Source of the DNA: an uncultured Clostridia bacterium
Lineage (GTDB): Bacteria; Bacillota; Clostridia; Christensenellales; Borkfalkiaceae
Direction of reading: 5' to 3'
NCBI GenBank assembly: GCA_947627015.1
Contig: CANQUL010000002.1
Location: forward strand, 1 to 64,000
Length of the DNA stretch: 64,000 nucleotides
A model generated the notes under the pieces. It was given only the letters and a program-made list of their open reading frames with translations, had not been told where the DNA came from and did not search any database. Shown piece by piece: positions 19,742 through 32,070 of the stretch. Numbering within the stretch: the first letter of the stretch is position 1; every line of letters begins with the position of its first letter. Both the position numbers and the translations under genes were made by a program.

Positions 19742-20857
19742 ATGATCTATCTCGACAATGCCGCCACGGGCGGCTTTAAGCCATCTGCCGTCCAGAGCGC
19801 CGTGCTTGCCGCCATGCGGACGTGCGCCAATCCCGGCCGGAGCGGACACCGCCTCTCCATCGCACAGGCGGAGCATGTGCTCGCCTGCCGCAATCTCCTG
19901 TCCGAGCTGTTCGACGGCTACGGATTCGAGCGCGTCGTCTTTACGAGAAGCTGTACCGAAGCGCTCAATCTTGCCATCCTCGGAACGCTCAAGGAAGGCG
20001 ATCACGCCGTCATCACCGCGCTCGAACACAACTCCGTCATCCGTCCCATGGAACACCTCAAAGCGACGAAGGGCGTCCGTTACGACGTCGTCCCCTTGAC
20101 CGAAACGGGAGGAATCGACGCGGACATGGTGGCCTCGTTTGTTACCGATCGGACAAAATTGGTCGCGGTGACGACGGCCTCCAACGTGACGGGTTACTGT
20201 CCCGATCTGAAGGCGATCCGTGCCGCGATCGGGGAAAAAGTCCTTCTCGCCGCCGACGGCGCACAGGGTGCGGGGCACATCCCGATCTCCATGAAAGAGA
20301 TGGGGATCGACCTTCTCGCCATCGCGGGTCACAAGGGCATGCACGCCATTCAGGGAGCGGCCGCGCTCCTCTTTTCCGACCGTGTCGACCCCGAACCCGT
20401 ACTCTTCGGCGGGACGGGCAGCGAGAGCTATTCGGCCGACATGCCTGCCTTCTATCCCGACCGTCTCGAGGCGGGGACGCTGTCTTACCCCGCGATCTGT
20501 TCCCTGTTCGAGGGCGCGCTCATCGGAAAAGCGCGGATCAAAGAGAGTGCGGAGTCGCTCCTGTCGCTCACGGCCATGCTGAAAAAGGCGATCGGCGAGC
20601 TCAATGGTTACACGCCCTACTTTGAGGCCAACCCGTGCGGAATCGTCAGCTTCCGCCACGAAAGGATGGCGTCGGAGGAAGTCGCAACGCTCCTCTCCGA
20701 ACGCTTCGATATTGCCGTCCGCGGCGGTTTGCACTGCGCTCCCCTCGTACATGGTGCCCTCAAAACAGCTCCCGAGGGACTTGTGCGCGCCTCGTTCTCC
20801 TGTTTTCAGGGACGCCGCGAGGCCATTGCGCTCATCGCTGCCCTCAAGGCGCTCTAA
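19742..20857 (+). CDS. Cysteine desulfurase-like class V aminotransferase
   Basis: MIYLDNAATGGFKP, FTRSCTEALNLAI, ITALEHNSVIRP, DGAQGAGHI, AGHKGMHAIQG, RGGLHCAP. Confidence 0.92.
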   Translation: MIYLDNAATGGFKPSAVQSAVLAAMRTCANPGRSGHRLSIAQAEHVLACRNLLSELFDGYGFERVVFTRSCTEALNLAILGTLKEGDHAVITALEHNSVIRPMEHLKATKGVRYDVVPLTETGGIDADMVASFVTDRTKLVAVTTASNVTGYCPDLKAIRAAIGEKVLLAADGAQGAGHIPISMKEMGIDLLAIAGHKGMHAIQGAAALLFSDRVDPEPVLFGGTGSESYSADMPAFYPDRLEAGTLSYPAICSLFEGALIGKARIKESAESLLSLTAMLKKAIGELNGYTPYFEANPCGIVSFRHERMASEEVATLLSERFDIAVRGGLHCAPLVHGALKTAPEGLVRASFSCFQGRREAIALIAALKAL

Positions 20858-21120
20858 TCGATCCGCTTGAGCTCTTCGATGAGTTTTTCGAGCTTGCGTC
20901 TGCGGAATGCGTCGAGCATGGGCGAAAACTGTGCGTAAAATGCGTCGATCTGCTCGTTGGTCAGCGTTCCCTGCCGCTTGCCCTCGACAGCACGGGCATA
21001 GACGGCCGCGATGAGCTGCTTTTCACTCTTTCCCTGCAATGACCCGACGAGGGTCTCCGCCTCCTTGATCCATGCCTCGTCCTGCTTTTTCTTGGGCGTA
21101 AAATTTGCGAAATCATCCAT
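20854..21120 (-). CDS. Hypothetical protein
   Basis: MDDFANFTPKKKQDEAWIKEAETLVGSLQGKSEKQL...; RBS upstream. Confidence 0.55.
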   Translation of the reverse strand: MDDFANFTPKKKQDEAWIKEAETLVGSLQGKSEKQLIAAVYARAVEGKRQGTLTNEQIDAFYAQFSPMLDAFRRRKLEKLIEELKRID

Positions 21121-21183
21121 ATCGGACCTCCACTCCATCCTATGACGCGAACCATCGGATTGTTCGTTGCATAGGATGAAGGC

Positions 21184-21423
21184 ATGGAAACCATGCTTCT
21201 TCTCCTCATCCTCTTTACCGTGAACGCCGACCCCGCCATGCGGGAAAAGCTGCGCGATTTTCTCTCCTTCTATCGTGAAAACCGCGATCTGATTGTTGCA
21301 TTTACGCAAAACGGGGCACCCGTGTCCGAAACAGAACCTCCGAAAGTGCAAAAAGAGGACCCGCCCGAACAAGGGGCGAGTCCCGATCGCATGCTCGAAA
21401 ATTTTTTGGCGCACGCCCTCTGA
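21184..21423 (+). CDS. Small hypothetical protein
   Basis: 79-aa ORF METMLLLLILFTVNADPAMREKLRDFLSFYRENRDLIVAF, between convergently arranged genes. Confidence 0.4.
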   Translation: METMLLLLILFTVNADPAMREKLRDFLSFYRENRDLIVAFTQNGAPVSETEPPKVQKEDPPEQGASPDRMLENFLAHAL

Positions 21424-21424
21424 A

Positions 21425-22744
21425 TCAGGCGATCATGCCGAGAAAGCGCTCGAGAAAGATATCGGTCTTTCCGGGGAGCACGGGGGCGGGGACGGGGATC
21501 GCGCCGTCCTCTGCCCTTACGCCCGTGCCGTGGATGGTCGTGCCGTTCGGCCAATAGACGCGCGCCGTGGTGAGTTTGAGCGCCCCGCCGTACGGGCTCA
21601 TGATGGTCGTCTGCATGATGCCCTTTCCGTACGTCCGCGCCGTGCCGCCCTCTTCGCGCAGATAGATCCCGTCGTATTGCAGCGCGCCGCAGGAGACCAT
21701 CGTCCCGATCAGACATTCGGACGCGGAGGCCGTATTTTCGTCGGCAAGGACTTTGATGTGCGTGTCCTCCCCGAAATAGCGGGAGTAGTTGTTCTGCGTA
21801 TAAAGTTCGGTGCGGGAGCCGTCGTTGTAGACGGCATAACAGGCGAGCACGCGTCCCTTGTCTGCCGTACGGGGGAAGAATCCCGCGATCTGCCGGAATA
21901 CATCGATCGAGCCGCCCCCGTTGCGGCGAAGGTCTACCACGAGATTGGTCCGCCCGCGCTCGCGCATGTACGCAAGGCAGGCCTCGAATTCCTCCGCCGC
22001 CGTGCCGTAGAATCGGTCGAGGCGGATGTAGGCCGTATCCTCGGGAAGGCCCGAAAGACCGCCGATGGCGGCAGCATGTCCGAGGAGCTCGCCCGTTTTC
22101 CCTTCCCGAAGGAAGCGAACCGCCGTGCCCGAGTCCCGATAGAGGCAGTAAGAAATATAGTAATCGTCTGCACGCAGCGTGTAGAATGCGGCGTCCTCAC
22201 CCGATCCATCGAAACCCGCTTCGAGGACGAGTTCCTCTCTTCTTCCCGAGAGAAAGGCAAGGAGCTCCGTCGCACTGCCCGTGCGGAGGTCCGTCCTGTC
22301 GGGACCGAAGCGAAAGACGTACATGCCGTCCGAAAGGCCCGCGGCCTCGGCGGGCGAATTGCCCGTCACGCGGTAGATGCGGATGAGCCCGTTCGTCTCG
22401 ATACGGCTGAACGACAGCCCCGTGTCCGCGCCTTCCCCCGCATTCATGCTGCGTACGGCCTCGTACTCCTCACGGGTGTAGAACTGCGAGTAGCTGTCGA
22501 AGCGGAAGGCATCGAAGAGCCGTTCGTAGATGTCGTCCTCCGTAAGACCCGTGTAGTAGTGGTCGCGCGCTTCGCCCACGGCCCACAGAAGGTTGCGCAC
22601 ATCCGTCCCGAGCGCATACCACCGCGCCGTCCATCCGGCGAGGAATCCGAAGATGAGCGCCAACCCGACGGCGCACACCGAAACGGCGATCGCGGGGAAT
22701 TTTCTCTCCTTCCTTGCGGACATGCCCCCCTCGTTTTCGCTCAT
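21425..22744 (-). CDS. S41-family C-terminal processing peptidase (PDZ-containing)
   Basis: N-terminal TM, NSPAEAAGLSDGMYV (PDZ), NLVVDLRRNGGG, VLADENTASASECLIGTM. Confidence 0.85.
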   Translation of the reverse strand: MSENEGGMSARKERKFPAIAVSVCAVGLALIFGFLAGWTARWYALGTDVRNLLWAVGEARDHYYTGLTEDDIYERLFDAFRFDSYSQFYTREEYEAVRSMNAGEGADTGLSFSRIETNGLIRIYRVTGNSPAEAAGLSDGMYVFRFGPDRTDLRTGSATELLAFLSGRREELVLEAGFDGSGEDAAFYTLRADDYYISYCLYRDSGTAVRFLREGKTGELLGHAAAIGGLSGLPEDTAYIRLDRFYGTAAEEFEACLAYMRERGRTNLVVDLRRNGGGSIDVFRQIAGFFPRTADKGRVLACYAVYNDGSRTELYTQNNYSRYFGEDTHIKVLADENTASASECLIGTMVSCGALQYDGIYLREEGGTARTYGKGIMQTTIMSPYGGALKLTTARVYWPNGTTIHGTGVRAEDGAIPVPAPVLPGKTDIFLERFLGMIA

Positions 22745-23077
22745 AGTTCCTCCTTTTTGTGAGCGGAACGCCGCAAAGACAAAGCGCTTTTGCACGCTCC
22801 GGACGCTCCGATCTTGTTCGTTTTTCAAAATTATACCATAAATCGCGCCGAAAATCAAGGCCTTGAGGGGGAAAGTTGCCGTTTCGGCGTCCGTTCGGCA
22901 CAAAATCCCTCCGTTCGACGCCTCCATTTGTCCGAAATCGGGCAGATCGCGGGCCGATGAGAGGCAAAAAGCCAACTTGGGGTACTAAAACAGCCCCTCG
23001 GGAACCTCCCGGAAATCTTTCCCGGAAATTCCCTCGAAAATCGCACAAGAAAATTTGAGTAATTTGGCGAAACAATA

Positions 23078-23106
23078 TTGACAGGTAAAAATTTTCATGA
23101 TATAAT
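23078..23106 (+). promoter_or_regulatory. Consensus promoter TTGACA-N17-TATAAT
   Basis: ttgaca 23078-23083, tataat 23101-23106, upstream of the 858-aa ORF. Confidence 0.85.
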
Positions 23107-23148
23107 AGGAAATGTACTACGGTTTTTAATCGAAAAACGGAGGTTATT

Positions 23149-25725
<2,577 letters not shown>

Positions 25726-25730
25726 GCGAT

Positions 25731-25765
25731 AAAAAGAGAGAGCCCGTCGCGGGCTCTCTCTTTTT
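25731..25765 (+). terminator. Intrinsic terminator
   Basis: aaaaagagagagcccg-tcg-cgggctctctcttttt. Confidence 0.9.
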
Positions 25766-25808
25766 GCCTTCCGATAAGAAAAACGGAGGACGCCGTGTCC
25801 CCCGTTTT

Positions 25809-26168
25809 TTATTGTTCGTTCCGGATGCGGATGACAGCACAGATGCCGTCCGATTCGCTGAATCCGCGGCTCTCCGCGAGCGAATCGATGAGGTAGAGGC
25901 CCCGTCCGCGTTCGGACATGACGTCGGCGCAGACGCTGTGTTCGGGCGGGCAGAAGGGCTTTTCCCCGCGCACGAAGAGGCGGATCTCGTCCCCCTCCCT
26001 TGTATAGGAGAAGTATGCGCGGCCGCCGCCATAGCGGAGCGCGTTGGAGAGGAGCTCATCGGCGACGAGCTTGCTGTCAAAGAGTACTTCCTCGGGCACA
26101 TCGGAAAATTCCCTGCACATGGCCGCGAGGGCGGCGCGAAGCGCCGAAAGATCATCTACGACGTTCAC
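25809..26168 (-). CDS. RsbW/SpoIIAB-like GHKL anti-sigma kinase
   Basis: N-box DELLSNALRYGGG and G-box SERGRGLYLIDSLA. Confidence 0.8.
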   Translation of the reverse strand: MNVVDDLSALRAALAAMCREFSDVPEEVLFDSKLVADELLSNALRYGGGRAYFSYTREGDEIRLFVRGEKPFCPPEHSVCADVMSERGRGLYLIDSLAESRGFSESDGICAVIRIRNEQ

Positions 26169-26881
26169 GACATGTCCTTCCTTACGTTTTCACGGATCTG
26201 TGCGAGCACCTTCCGTTCGAGACGGGAGACGCTCATCTGCGACACCCCCATCCGCTTAGCCGTCTCGGCCTGCGAAAGGGCCTCTCCGTAGCGAAGGCGG
26301 AGGAAGGTGCGTTCCCGACGGTTGAGCCCCCTCACGGCGACCGAGAGCATGTCGGCGCTCTCCATCCGCTCGATGGACCCGTCGTCGGGTGCGGGAATGG
26401 TGTCGTAATAGTTGGAAGTGCCATCCTCGGCAGGACGGTCGAGAGAGACCGTAACGCCCGCCTCCATGGCACGGACGACCTCTTCTTCGGAGACCCGAAG
26501 GCGTGCCGCAAGTTCCGCCGCGGAGGGATTCTTTCCCGTCTCGGCGGTGAGTTCCTCCGTCGCACGGCGGATGCGGGCGCGAAGCTCCGTCACCGTACGC
26601 GGAAGATGTACGAGGCGCGCGCGGTCGCGGAAATAATTCTTGATCTCACCCGCAATGGAAGGCGTGATGTATGTGGAAAACTTGATGCCCTTTTCCGGAT
26701 CAAACCGTTCGATGCCGCGGATGAGTGCAAGCGAGGCGACCTGATAGAGGTCGTCGTATTCCACGCCCCTGCCCACGAATTTCTTTGCGATGACGGCGGC
26801 GATATAGAGGTACTTCTCGGCGATCTTGTTGCGGATGGTGACATCGCCCGTTTCCCTGTATTTTTGAAAGAGCTCGTCCAT
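26165..26881 (-). CDS. SigB/SigF/SigG-family RNA polymerase sigma factor
   Basis: YDDLYQVASLALIRGIERFDPEKGIKFSTYITPSIAGEIKNYFRD, C-terminal HTH SQAETAKRMGVSQMSVSRLERK. Confidence 0.93.
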   Translation of the reverse strand: MDELFQKYRETGDVTIRNKIAEKYLYIAAVIAKKFVGRGVEYDDLYQVASLALIRGIERFDPEKGIKFSTYITPSIAGEIKNYFRDRARLVHLPRTVTELRARIRRATEELTAETGKNPSAAELAARLRVSEEEVVRAMEAGVTVSLDRPAEDGTSNYYDTIPAPDDGSIERMESADMLSVAVRGLNRRERTFLRLRYGEALSQAETAKRMGVSQMSVSRLERKVLAQIRENVRKDMS

Positions 26882-27243
26882 TACAAGGCGAAGCGGAAGC
26901 GAAGGGTCCGCAAAACGCCCGCCTCCTTTTCGATGACGAATCCCTCGGAGAGTGCTTCGAGAAGGGCCATCGAAATCTCTTCTTCGTACATGGGTACCTT
27001 GTTTTGCGTCTTATCGGTCCCCGTGACACTGACGGAGAGACCGTCGTCCTCCGAGAAGAGGAGCTCGGCCGAACGGTATCCCGCGGAGAGCAGCATGAGG
27101 AGGCTCTCGGTGACGCAGGCCTTGCAGTCCTCGGTGTCGTCGACGCCGAGCCCGACATGCGAGCCGAGCCCGCCCGTCATGAGACGGACCGTCGTCATGA
27201 GTTCCGTACGGATGGGGAAACATACTTTCATGAGAGCATTCAT
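26881..27243 (-). CDS. Degenerate GHKL (RsbW/RsbT-like) protein
   Basis: FPIRTELMTTVRLMTGGLGSHVGLGVDDTEDCKACVTESLLMLLSAGY: kinase-like N-terminal pattern, no recognisable N-box Asn or glycine box; linked to STAS and sigma genes. Confidence 0.6.
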   Translation of the reverse strand: MNALMKVCFPIRTELMTTVRLMTGGLGSHVGLGVDDTEDCKACVTESLLMLLSAGYRSAELLFSEDDGLSVSVTGTDKTQNKVPMYEEEISMALLEALSEGFVIEKEAGVLRTLRFRFAL

Positions 27244-27545
27244 TCTTCTATCTCCATGATGGTATCGAGCGCACAGATGACGAACAGCTTTTTGATGCGG
27301 GGAGGAAGATGACGGAGCACCATGCGGTTTCCGCCCTCCTTGACCCGTTTGAGGAGCTTGACAAAGGTGCCAAGCGTCGTTGAATCGATAAAGGAGAGCT
27401 TGGCACAGTCAAAGATGAGGTCGGACGGCGCAGCCTTGTAGAGCTCCGCCACCTCCCCGTAAAATTCATCCGCGTTGCGCGCATCGATCTCCCCCGAGAG
27501 TGCGAATTCGAGGGGCGTGCGCGACAGAAGGGTCAATTCCTGCAT
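27240..27545 (-). CDS. STAS-domain anti-sigma factor antagonist
   Basis: LEFALSGEIDARNADEF...LIFDCAKLSFIDSTTLGTFVKLLKR. Confidence 0.9.
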   Translation of the reverse strand: MQELTLLSRTPLEFALSGEIDARNADEFYGEVAELYKAAPSDLIFDCAKLSFIDSTTLGTFVKLLKRVKEGGNRMVLRHLPPRIKKLFVICALDTIMEIEE

Positions 27546-27636
27546 GATGATTCACCTCCGCCGCATGGAACGGCTTTTTCTATCCCTATTATACCACACG
27601 GACGCCGAAAGTCAAACGTCCGCGGAAAAATTTTTC

Positions 27637-27662
27637 AAAAAAAGAACGGCACGCAGCCGTTC
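27637..27662 (-). terminator. Intrinsic terminator downstream of the permease
   Basis: Minus strand GAACGGC-TGCGT-GCCGTTC followed by T7. Confidence 0.75.
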
Positions 27663-27664
27663 GG

Positions 27665-28639
27665 TCAAAAGAGCAGTCCGGCCGCACAGGCAACATAGCC
27701 GACCGCGACCGAGAAGAGGAACATGCCTCCGAGCAGCAAAAGACCCTCCCGCAGCCTTCCGCGTAGGAGTACGAGATAGCCAAGCCCCGCATTGACGATG
27801 AGCCCGCAGAGCAGTCCCCCGAAGGAGATCGCGCCGAGCGAATAGGCCTCCGCGAGAATGACGGACGAGGCACAGTTGGGAATGGCGCCGACGATCCCGC
27901 AGAGCAGGGGCTGGAGCCACAGGCCGCCGCCCTGCATAAAGGAGACGACTTGCTCTTCTCCCACAAAAAAGAACAGCGCGCCGAAGGCAAGATCGATGAG
28001 AAAGACGAAGAGCGCGACCTCAAAGGTGTGCCAGAGCGGAGAGAAGAGGTAGACGGTCAGCTTGCTCTCGTGCCGATGTTCGCACGGCGTGAGTTCGTCG
28101 CAGGCGCAATCACCCGTCTCATGGTCGTCATGGTCGGCTTCTCCGTGCGTTTCGGAAGCCTCATTCCGGACATGGATGCCGTGTTCGTGCTCATGCTCAT
28201 GTTGTCCGTGTGCATGATGGGGAAGCGGCGCAAGCGTACGGCCGCGGACAAGGGCGTCGAGAAGATAGCCGAGCCCGATCCCCAAGAGCAGTTTGCTTCC
28301 GATGAGCGCCGCGGCGGAGATCAGCTTGAAAGGCCACTCGGCCGAGGAGAGCAGCAGCACGATGAGCCCCTCGTCGCTCGTTGCGACAAAGACGGCCGCA
28401 AGCGTTCCCACGGTGATGTGCCGATGCTCATAGAGCTTGGCGGCCATGACGGAAAATCCGCACATGGGTACGATCCCGAGGCCTGCGCCGAGGACGGGCG
28501 CCCACTTCCCCGTGAGTGCCGGCCGCGGTTTTCCGACCTCCGTCTTGTGCTCCATGATCTCGATGAGAAGATACAGGACAAAGAGAAAGGGCGCCAGCTT
28601 CGCGGTATCCAGCGCCGCGTCAAGAAACACGTCCCACAT
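27665..28639 (-). CDS. Putative metal transporter (ArsP_2 / MntX-like) with His-rich loop
   Basis: Two homologous membrane halves (GAGLGIVPMCGFSVMAAKLY and GIVGAIPNCASSVILAEAY) separated by HHAHGQHEHEHEHG... loop. Confidence 0.75.
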   Translation of the reverse strand: MWDVFLDAALDTAKLAPFLFVLYLLIEIMEHKTEVGKPRPALTGKWAPVLGAGLGIVPMCGFSVMAAKLYEHRHITVGTLAAVFVATSDEGLIVLLLSSAEWPFKLISAAALIGSKLLLGIGLGYLLDALVRGRTLAPLPHHAHGQHEHEHEHGIHVRNEASETHGEADHDDHETGDCACDELTPCEHRHESKLTVYLFSPLWHTFEVALFVFLIDLAFGALFFFVGEEQVVSFMQGGGLWLQPLLCGIVGAIPNCASSVILAEAYSLGAISFGGLLCGLIVNAGLGYLVLLRGRLREGLLLLGGMFLFSVAVGYVACAAGLLF

Positions 28640-28685
28640 AAGCCTCGCCCTCCTTTTTTTCGTTTTGTGCCGCCGTGCGGCCGGT

Positions 28686-29768
28686 TTATGCCCTCTTCAG
28701 GAGGGACTCCCCCGTCTTTGCGTCGAACAGGAGAATGCGCGTTCCGTCAAAGGCGAAGGTGCGTTCGCCCGGAAACTCCCCTTCCGAGGCGGTGCGGACG
28801 TCAAAGCTCCAAGGCGTCTCGCCGAGCGTCTCGCAGTGCAGAAGTCGGTCGGGGCCGATGGGCTCTTCCCCCGTAACGCACGCGCGAAACGACGTCTCGG
28901 GATGCGCCTCCGCAAAGGAGGCCTCGGGCCGGATGTCCTCGGGACGCACGGCAAATACCGCTTCGCCGTCCCGTTCCGCCGCTTGGGGAAGGACGGCCGT
29001 GAAGCCGTCCGCATGCACGGTGTTCCCCTCGACACGGACGGTGCGCAGCTTGTTGAGAGCGCCGAGATAGTCGGCGACAAAGAGCGACGCGGGGGCATCA
29101 TAGAGCTCCAGAGGCGTTCCGACCTGCTCGATGCGGCCCGCATTCATGACGGCGACGCGGGTCCCGAGCGCGAGCGCCTCGGCACGGTCCTCGGTGGCAT
29201 AGACAAAGGAGGCGTCGAGCCTGACATGCAGCTTGGCAAGTTCCGCGCACATACGGGCGTGCAACGCTTCGTCGAGATGGTTGAAGGGGTCGTCGAACAA
29301 AAAGAGCTTGGGACGGCGCACGAGCGAACGGGCAAGCAGAACGCGCTGGCGCGTCTCCACGGGCAGCGTCTTGGTCCTGCGTCCGAGCAATTCGCCGAGG
29401 CCGAATACCGCCGCCGCGGCACGGACCTCGCGGTCCACGATGTCCTCGGGCACCTTGCGGAGTCTGAGCCCGTACGCGAGGTTGTCATAGACTGTGAACT
29501 GCGCGGGAAGGCTCTGGTTCTGCCCGATCATCGCGATGTCGCGCTCCTTGGGCGTGAGGTCGTTGGCGGTCTTGCCGTCGATGCGCAGAATGCCCTCCGT
29601 CACGTCATCAAGTCCGCCGACGAGGCGGAGAAGCGTGGATTTGCCCGAACCCTGCGGCCCGAGCAGAACGAGAAATTCGCCCGCTTCCATGGCAAGGTCG
29701 GCCTCACGGAGGGCGGTCTCTCCGCCCGGATAGGTCTTGGTTACGTTTTCAAGCTGTAAGATCGTCAT
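28686..29768 (-). CDS. ABC transporter ATP-binding protein (MalK/UgpC type)
   Basis: LLGPQGSGKSTLLRLVGG, ETRQRVLLARSL, LFLFDDPFNHLD, C-terminal TOBE-like domain. Confidence 0.9.
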   Translation of the reverse strand: MTILQLENVTKTYPGGETALREADLAMEAGEFLVLLGPQGSGKSTLLRLVGGLDDVTEGILRIDGKTANDLTPKERDIAMIGQNQSLPAQFTVYDNLAYGLRLRKVPEDIVDREVRAAAAVFGLGELLGRRTKTLPVETRQRVLLARSLVRRPKLFLFDDPFNHLDEALHARMCAELAKLHVRLDASFVYATEDRAEALALGTRVAVMNAGRIEQVGTPLELYDAPASLFVADYLGALNKLRTVRVEGNTVHADGFTAVLPQAAERDGEAVFAVRPEDIRPEASFAEAHPETSFRACVTGEEPIGPDRLLHCETLGETPWSFDVRTASEGEFPGERTFAFDGTRILLFDAKTGESLLKRA

Positions 29769-29920
29769 GGTGTCCCTTCCGTATGATGATTCTATTATAC
29801 ACTTCTTTTCCAAAAAAGGCAAGAGAATTTAAGGGGCTCGCGCCGTCCGGGCCGTCCTGTGCCGTAAGACGCGCACTCCCCCGTTCTTTTCAAGCGCTCC
29901 CACGGAGACCGCAGGAAAAG

Positions 29921-29945
29921 CAAAACCGGCCGCATTGCGGTCGGC
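29921..29945 (-). terminator. Terminator-like hairpin downstream of clpX
   Basis: Minus strand CCGACCGCAATGCGGCCGG followed by TTTTGCTTTT. Confidence 0.5.
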
Positions 29946-29985
29946 GATATGCTTTTGAACGTCCTGATTCGGACATGGGTAGGCC

Positions 29986-31224
29986 TTACGCGCTCTTCTT
30001 GTAGACGAGGCGGGGCTTGGCGTCCCCCATCACGCACTCGCGGGTGATGATGACTTCCTCCACGTTCTGTTCGCTCGGGATGTCGAACATGATGTCCGTC
30101 ATGATGCCCTCGATGATGGTTCTCAGGCCGCGGGCGCCCGTCTTTAAGCGGATGGCCGTCCCCGCGATCTCGCGCACGGCGTCGTCCTCCACCGTGAGTT
30201 TGACGCCGTCGAGGCCCACGAGCTTCTGATACTGCTTGATGATGGCGTTCCTCGGCTGCGTGAGGATGTTGACGAGTGCGTCCTCGTCGAGGGCCTGCAG
30301 GGAGACGACGATGGGAATGCGGCCGACGAATTCGGGAATGAGCCCGAACTTGGTGAGGTCCTGCGGCTTGACGTCGTCGAGGAGGGTGTAGTCCACCTCG
30401 TTCTCGCCGAGCTTGACCTTTCCGCCGAAGCCGAGGCCGGAGTCGTCCTTGCGCGCCCCGACGATCTTGTCGAGGCCGACAAACGCGCCGCCGCAGATGA
30501 AGAGGATGTTGGTCGTATCGATGCGCATGCAATCCTGCTGGGGGTGCTTTCTGCCGCCCTGCGGGGGCACGTTGGCGACCGTGGATTCGATGATCTTGAG
30601 GAGTGCCTGCTGGACGCCCTCGCCCGACACGTCGCGGGTGATGGAGACGTTCTCGCCCTTTCTCGCGATCTTGTCGATCTCGTCGATATAGATGATGCCC
30701 CGCTGAGCGCGCTCGATGTCATAGTCGGCGTTCTGGATGAGCTTTAAGAGGATGTTCTCGACGTCCTCGCCCACATAGCCCGCTTCGGTGAGCGTGGTGG
30801 CGTCGCTCGTCGCAAAGGGCACGTTGAGAATTTTCGCAAGCGTCCGCGCGAGCAGCGTCTTGCCGCTGCCCGTGGGCCCGAGAAGAAGGATGTTGCTCTT
30901 TTCGATCTCCACGCCGTCATCGGCGGCGCTTCCGTCCGCAAGCGCGTTGATGCGCTTGTAGTGATTGTACACCGCGACGGACAGGACGCGCTTTGCCTTG
31001 TCCTGCCCGATGATGTACTGATCGAGTTCTTCCTTGATCTCGGCGGGTTTTTTGAGCTCGACCTTTTCCGCGGCGGGGCTTGTGCCGGGCGCCTTGGCCA
31101 TCATATCGCGGCAAAGCTCCACGCACTCGTCGCAGATCGCGACGCCATCCGGCCCCGCGATGAGCTTTTTGGTCTTGGATTTCTCCTTCCCGCAGAAGGA
31201 GCAGTGCTGTTCGAATTTGGGCAT
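29986..31224 (-). CDS. clpX: ClpX ATP-dependent protease ATPase subunit
   Basis: Zinc finger [43 protein letters not shown]. Confidence 0.97.
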   Translation of the reverse strand: MPKFEQHCSFCGKEKSKTKKLIAGPDGVAICDECVELCRDMMAKAPGTSPAAEKVELKKPAEIKEELDQYIIGQDKAKRVLSVAVYNHYKRINALADGSAADDGVEIEKSNILLLGPTGSGKTLLARTLAKILNVPFATSDATTLTEAGYVGEDVENILLKLIQNADYDIERAQRGIIYIDEIDKIARKGENVSITRDVSGEGVQQALLKIIESTVANVPPQGGRKHPQQDCMRIDTTNILFICGGAFVGLDKIVGARKDDSGLGFGGKVKLGENEVDYTLLDDVKPQDLTKFGLIPEFVGRIPIVVSLQALDEDALVNILTQPRNAIIKQYQKLVGLDGVKLTVEDDAVREIAGTAIRLKTGARGLRTIIEGIMTDIMFDIPSEQNVEEVIITRECVMGDAKPRLVYKKSA

Positions 31225-31476
31225 ATTTACTCCCTTGTTTCGTAAATTCCTTCCCCGGAGAAGCTCCGTGCGGGGCGATCCGGGAAAAAGAAAATTTACG
31301 AGGAAACCTGCTTTACGCTTTCATTTTATTCGTCCTCTTTGCCGTTCCGTCCGGCATGAGGCGTGCGGCTTGGCAATCCGGAAGGCGCCCGCGGCGGAAA
31401 CCGGTTCCGCCCAAGGCAATCATTCGGAGGGCGATGTTTCGGACACGGGTGGCCGCTCTGCGGTCCGAACGTCCTT

Positions 31477-32070
31477 TTACCGCTTGGTGTAGACTCTGTC
31501 GATGAGCCCGTAGGCCATGGCCTCGTCGGCCGAGAGGTAATTGTCGCGGTCGGTATCGCGTGCGATGGTCTCGTAGCTCTTTCCGGTATTCTCGGCAAGG
31601 ATACGGGTCATTCTGTCCTTGATTTTTAAGATGTGTTCGGCCTGGATCTTGATGTCGCTGGCCTGACCCTGCGTGCCGCCGAGCGGCTGGTGGATCATGA
31701 TCTCGCTGTTCTTGAGGGCATAGCGCTTGCCCTTCGTCCCCGCGGCGAGCAGGAACGCACCCATGGACGCGGCGAGGCCGATGCAGATCGTGGACACATC
31801 GCACTTGATGTAGTTCATGGTGTCATAGATCGCCATGCCCGCGGAGACCGATCCGCCGGGACTGTTGATGTAGAGGCTGATGTCCTTGGTGGGATCCTTC
31901 CCCTCGAGGTAGATGAGCTGCGCCACGACGGTGTTTGCCATGGAGTCCTCGATCTCTCCGCTCAAAAAAATGATGCGGTCCTCGAGAAGGCGGGAATAGA
32001 GGTCATAGCTCCGCTCGCCGCCCGAGGTGCGCTCCACAACGTACGGGATCAGAATATTCTTTTCGTTCAT
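31477..32070 (-). CDS. clpP: ClpP protease proteolytic subunit
   Basis: [43 protein letters not shown]. Confidence 0.97.
   Translation of the reverse strand: MNEKNILIPYVVERTSGGERSYDLYSRLLEDRIIFLSGEIEDSMANTVVAQLIYLEGKDPTKDISLYINSPGGSVSAGMAIYDTMNYIKCDVSTICIGLAASMGAFLLAAGTKGKRYALKNSEIMIHQPLGGTQGQASDIKIQAEHILKIKDRMTRILAENTGKSYETIARDTDRDNYLSADEAMAYGLIDRVYTKR

Noticed and set aside
31225-31476. Small ORFs in the clpP-clpX spacer
   Set aside because: No RBS or domain; the spacer is more likely untranslated (it contains a GGACACGGGT near-match).
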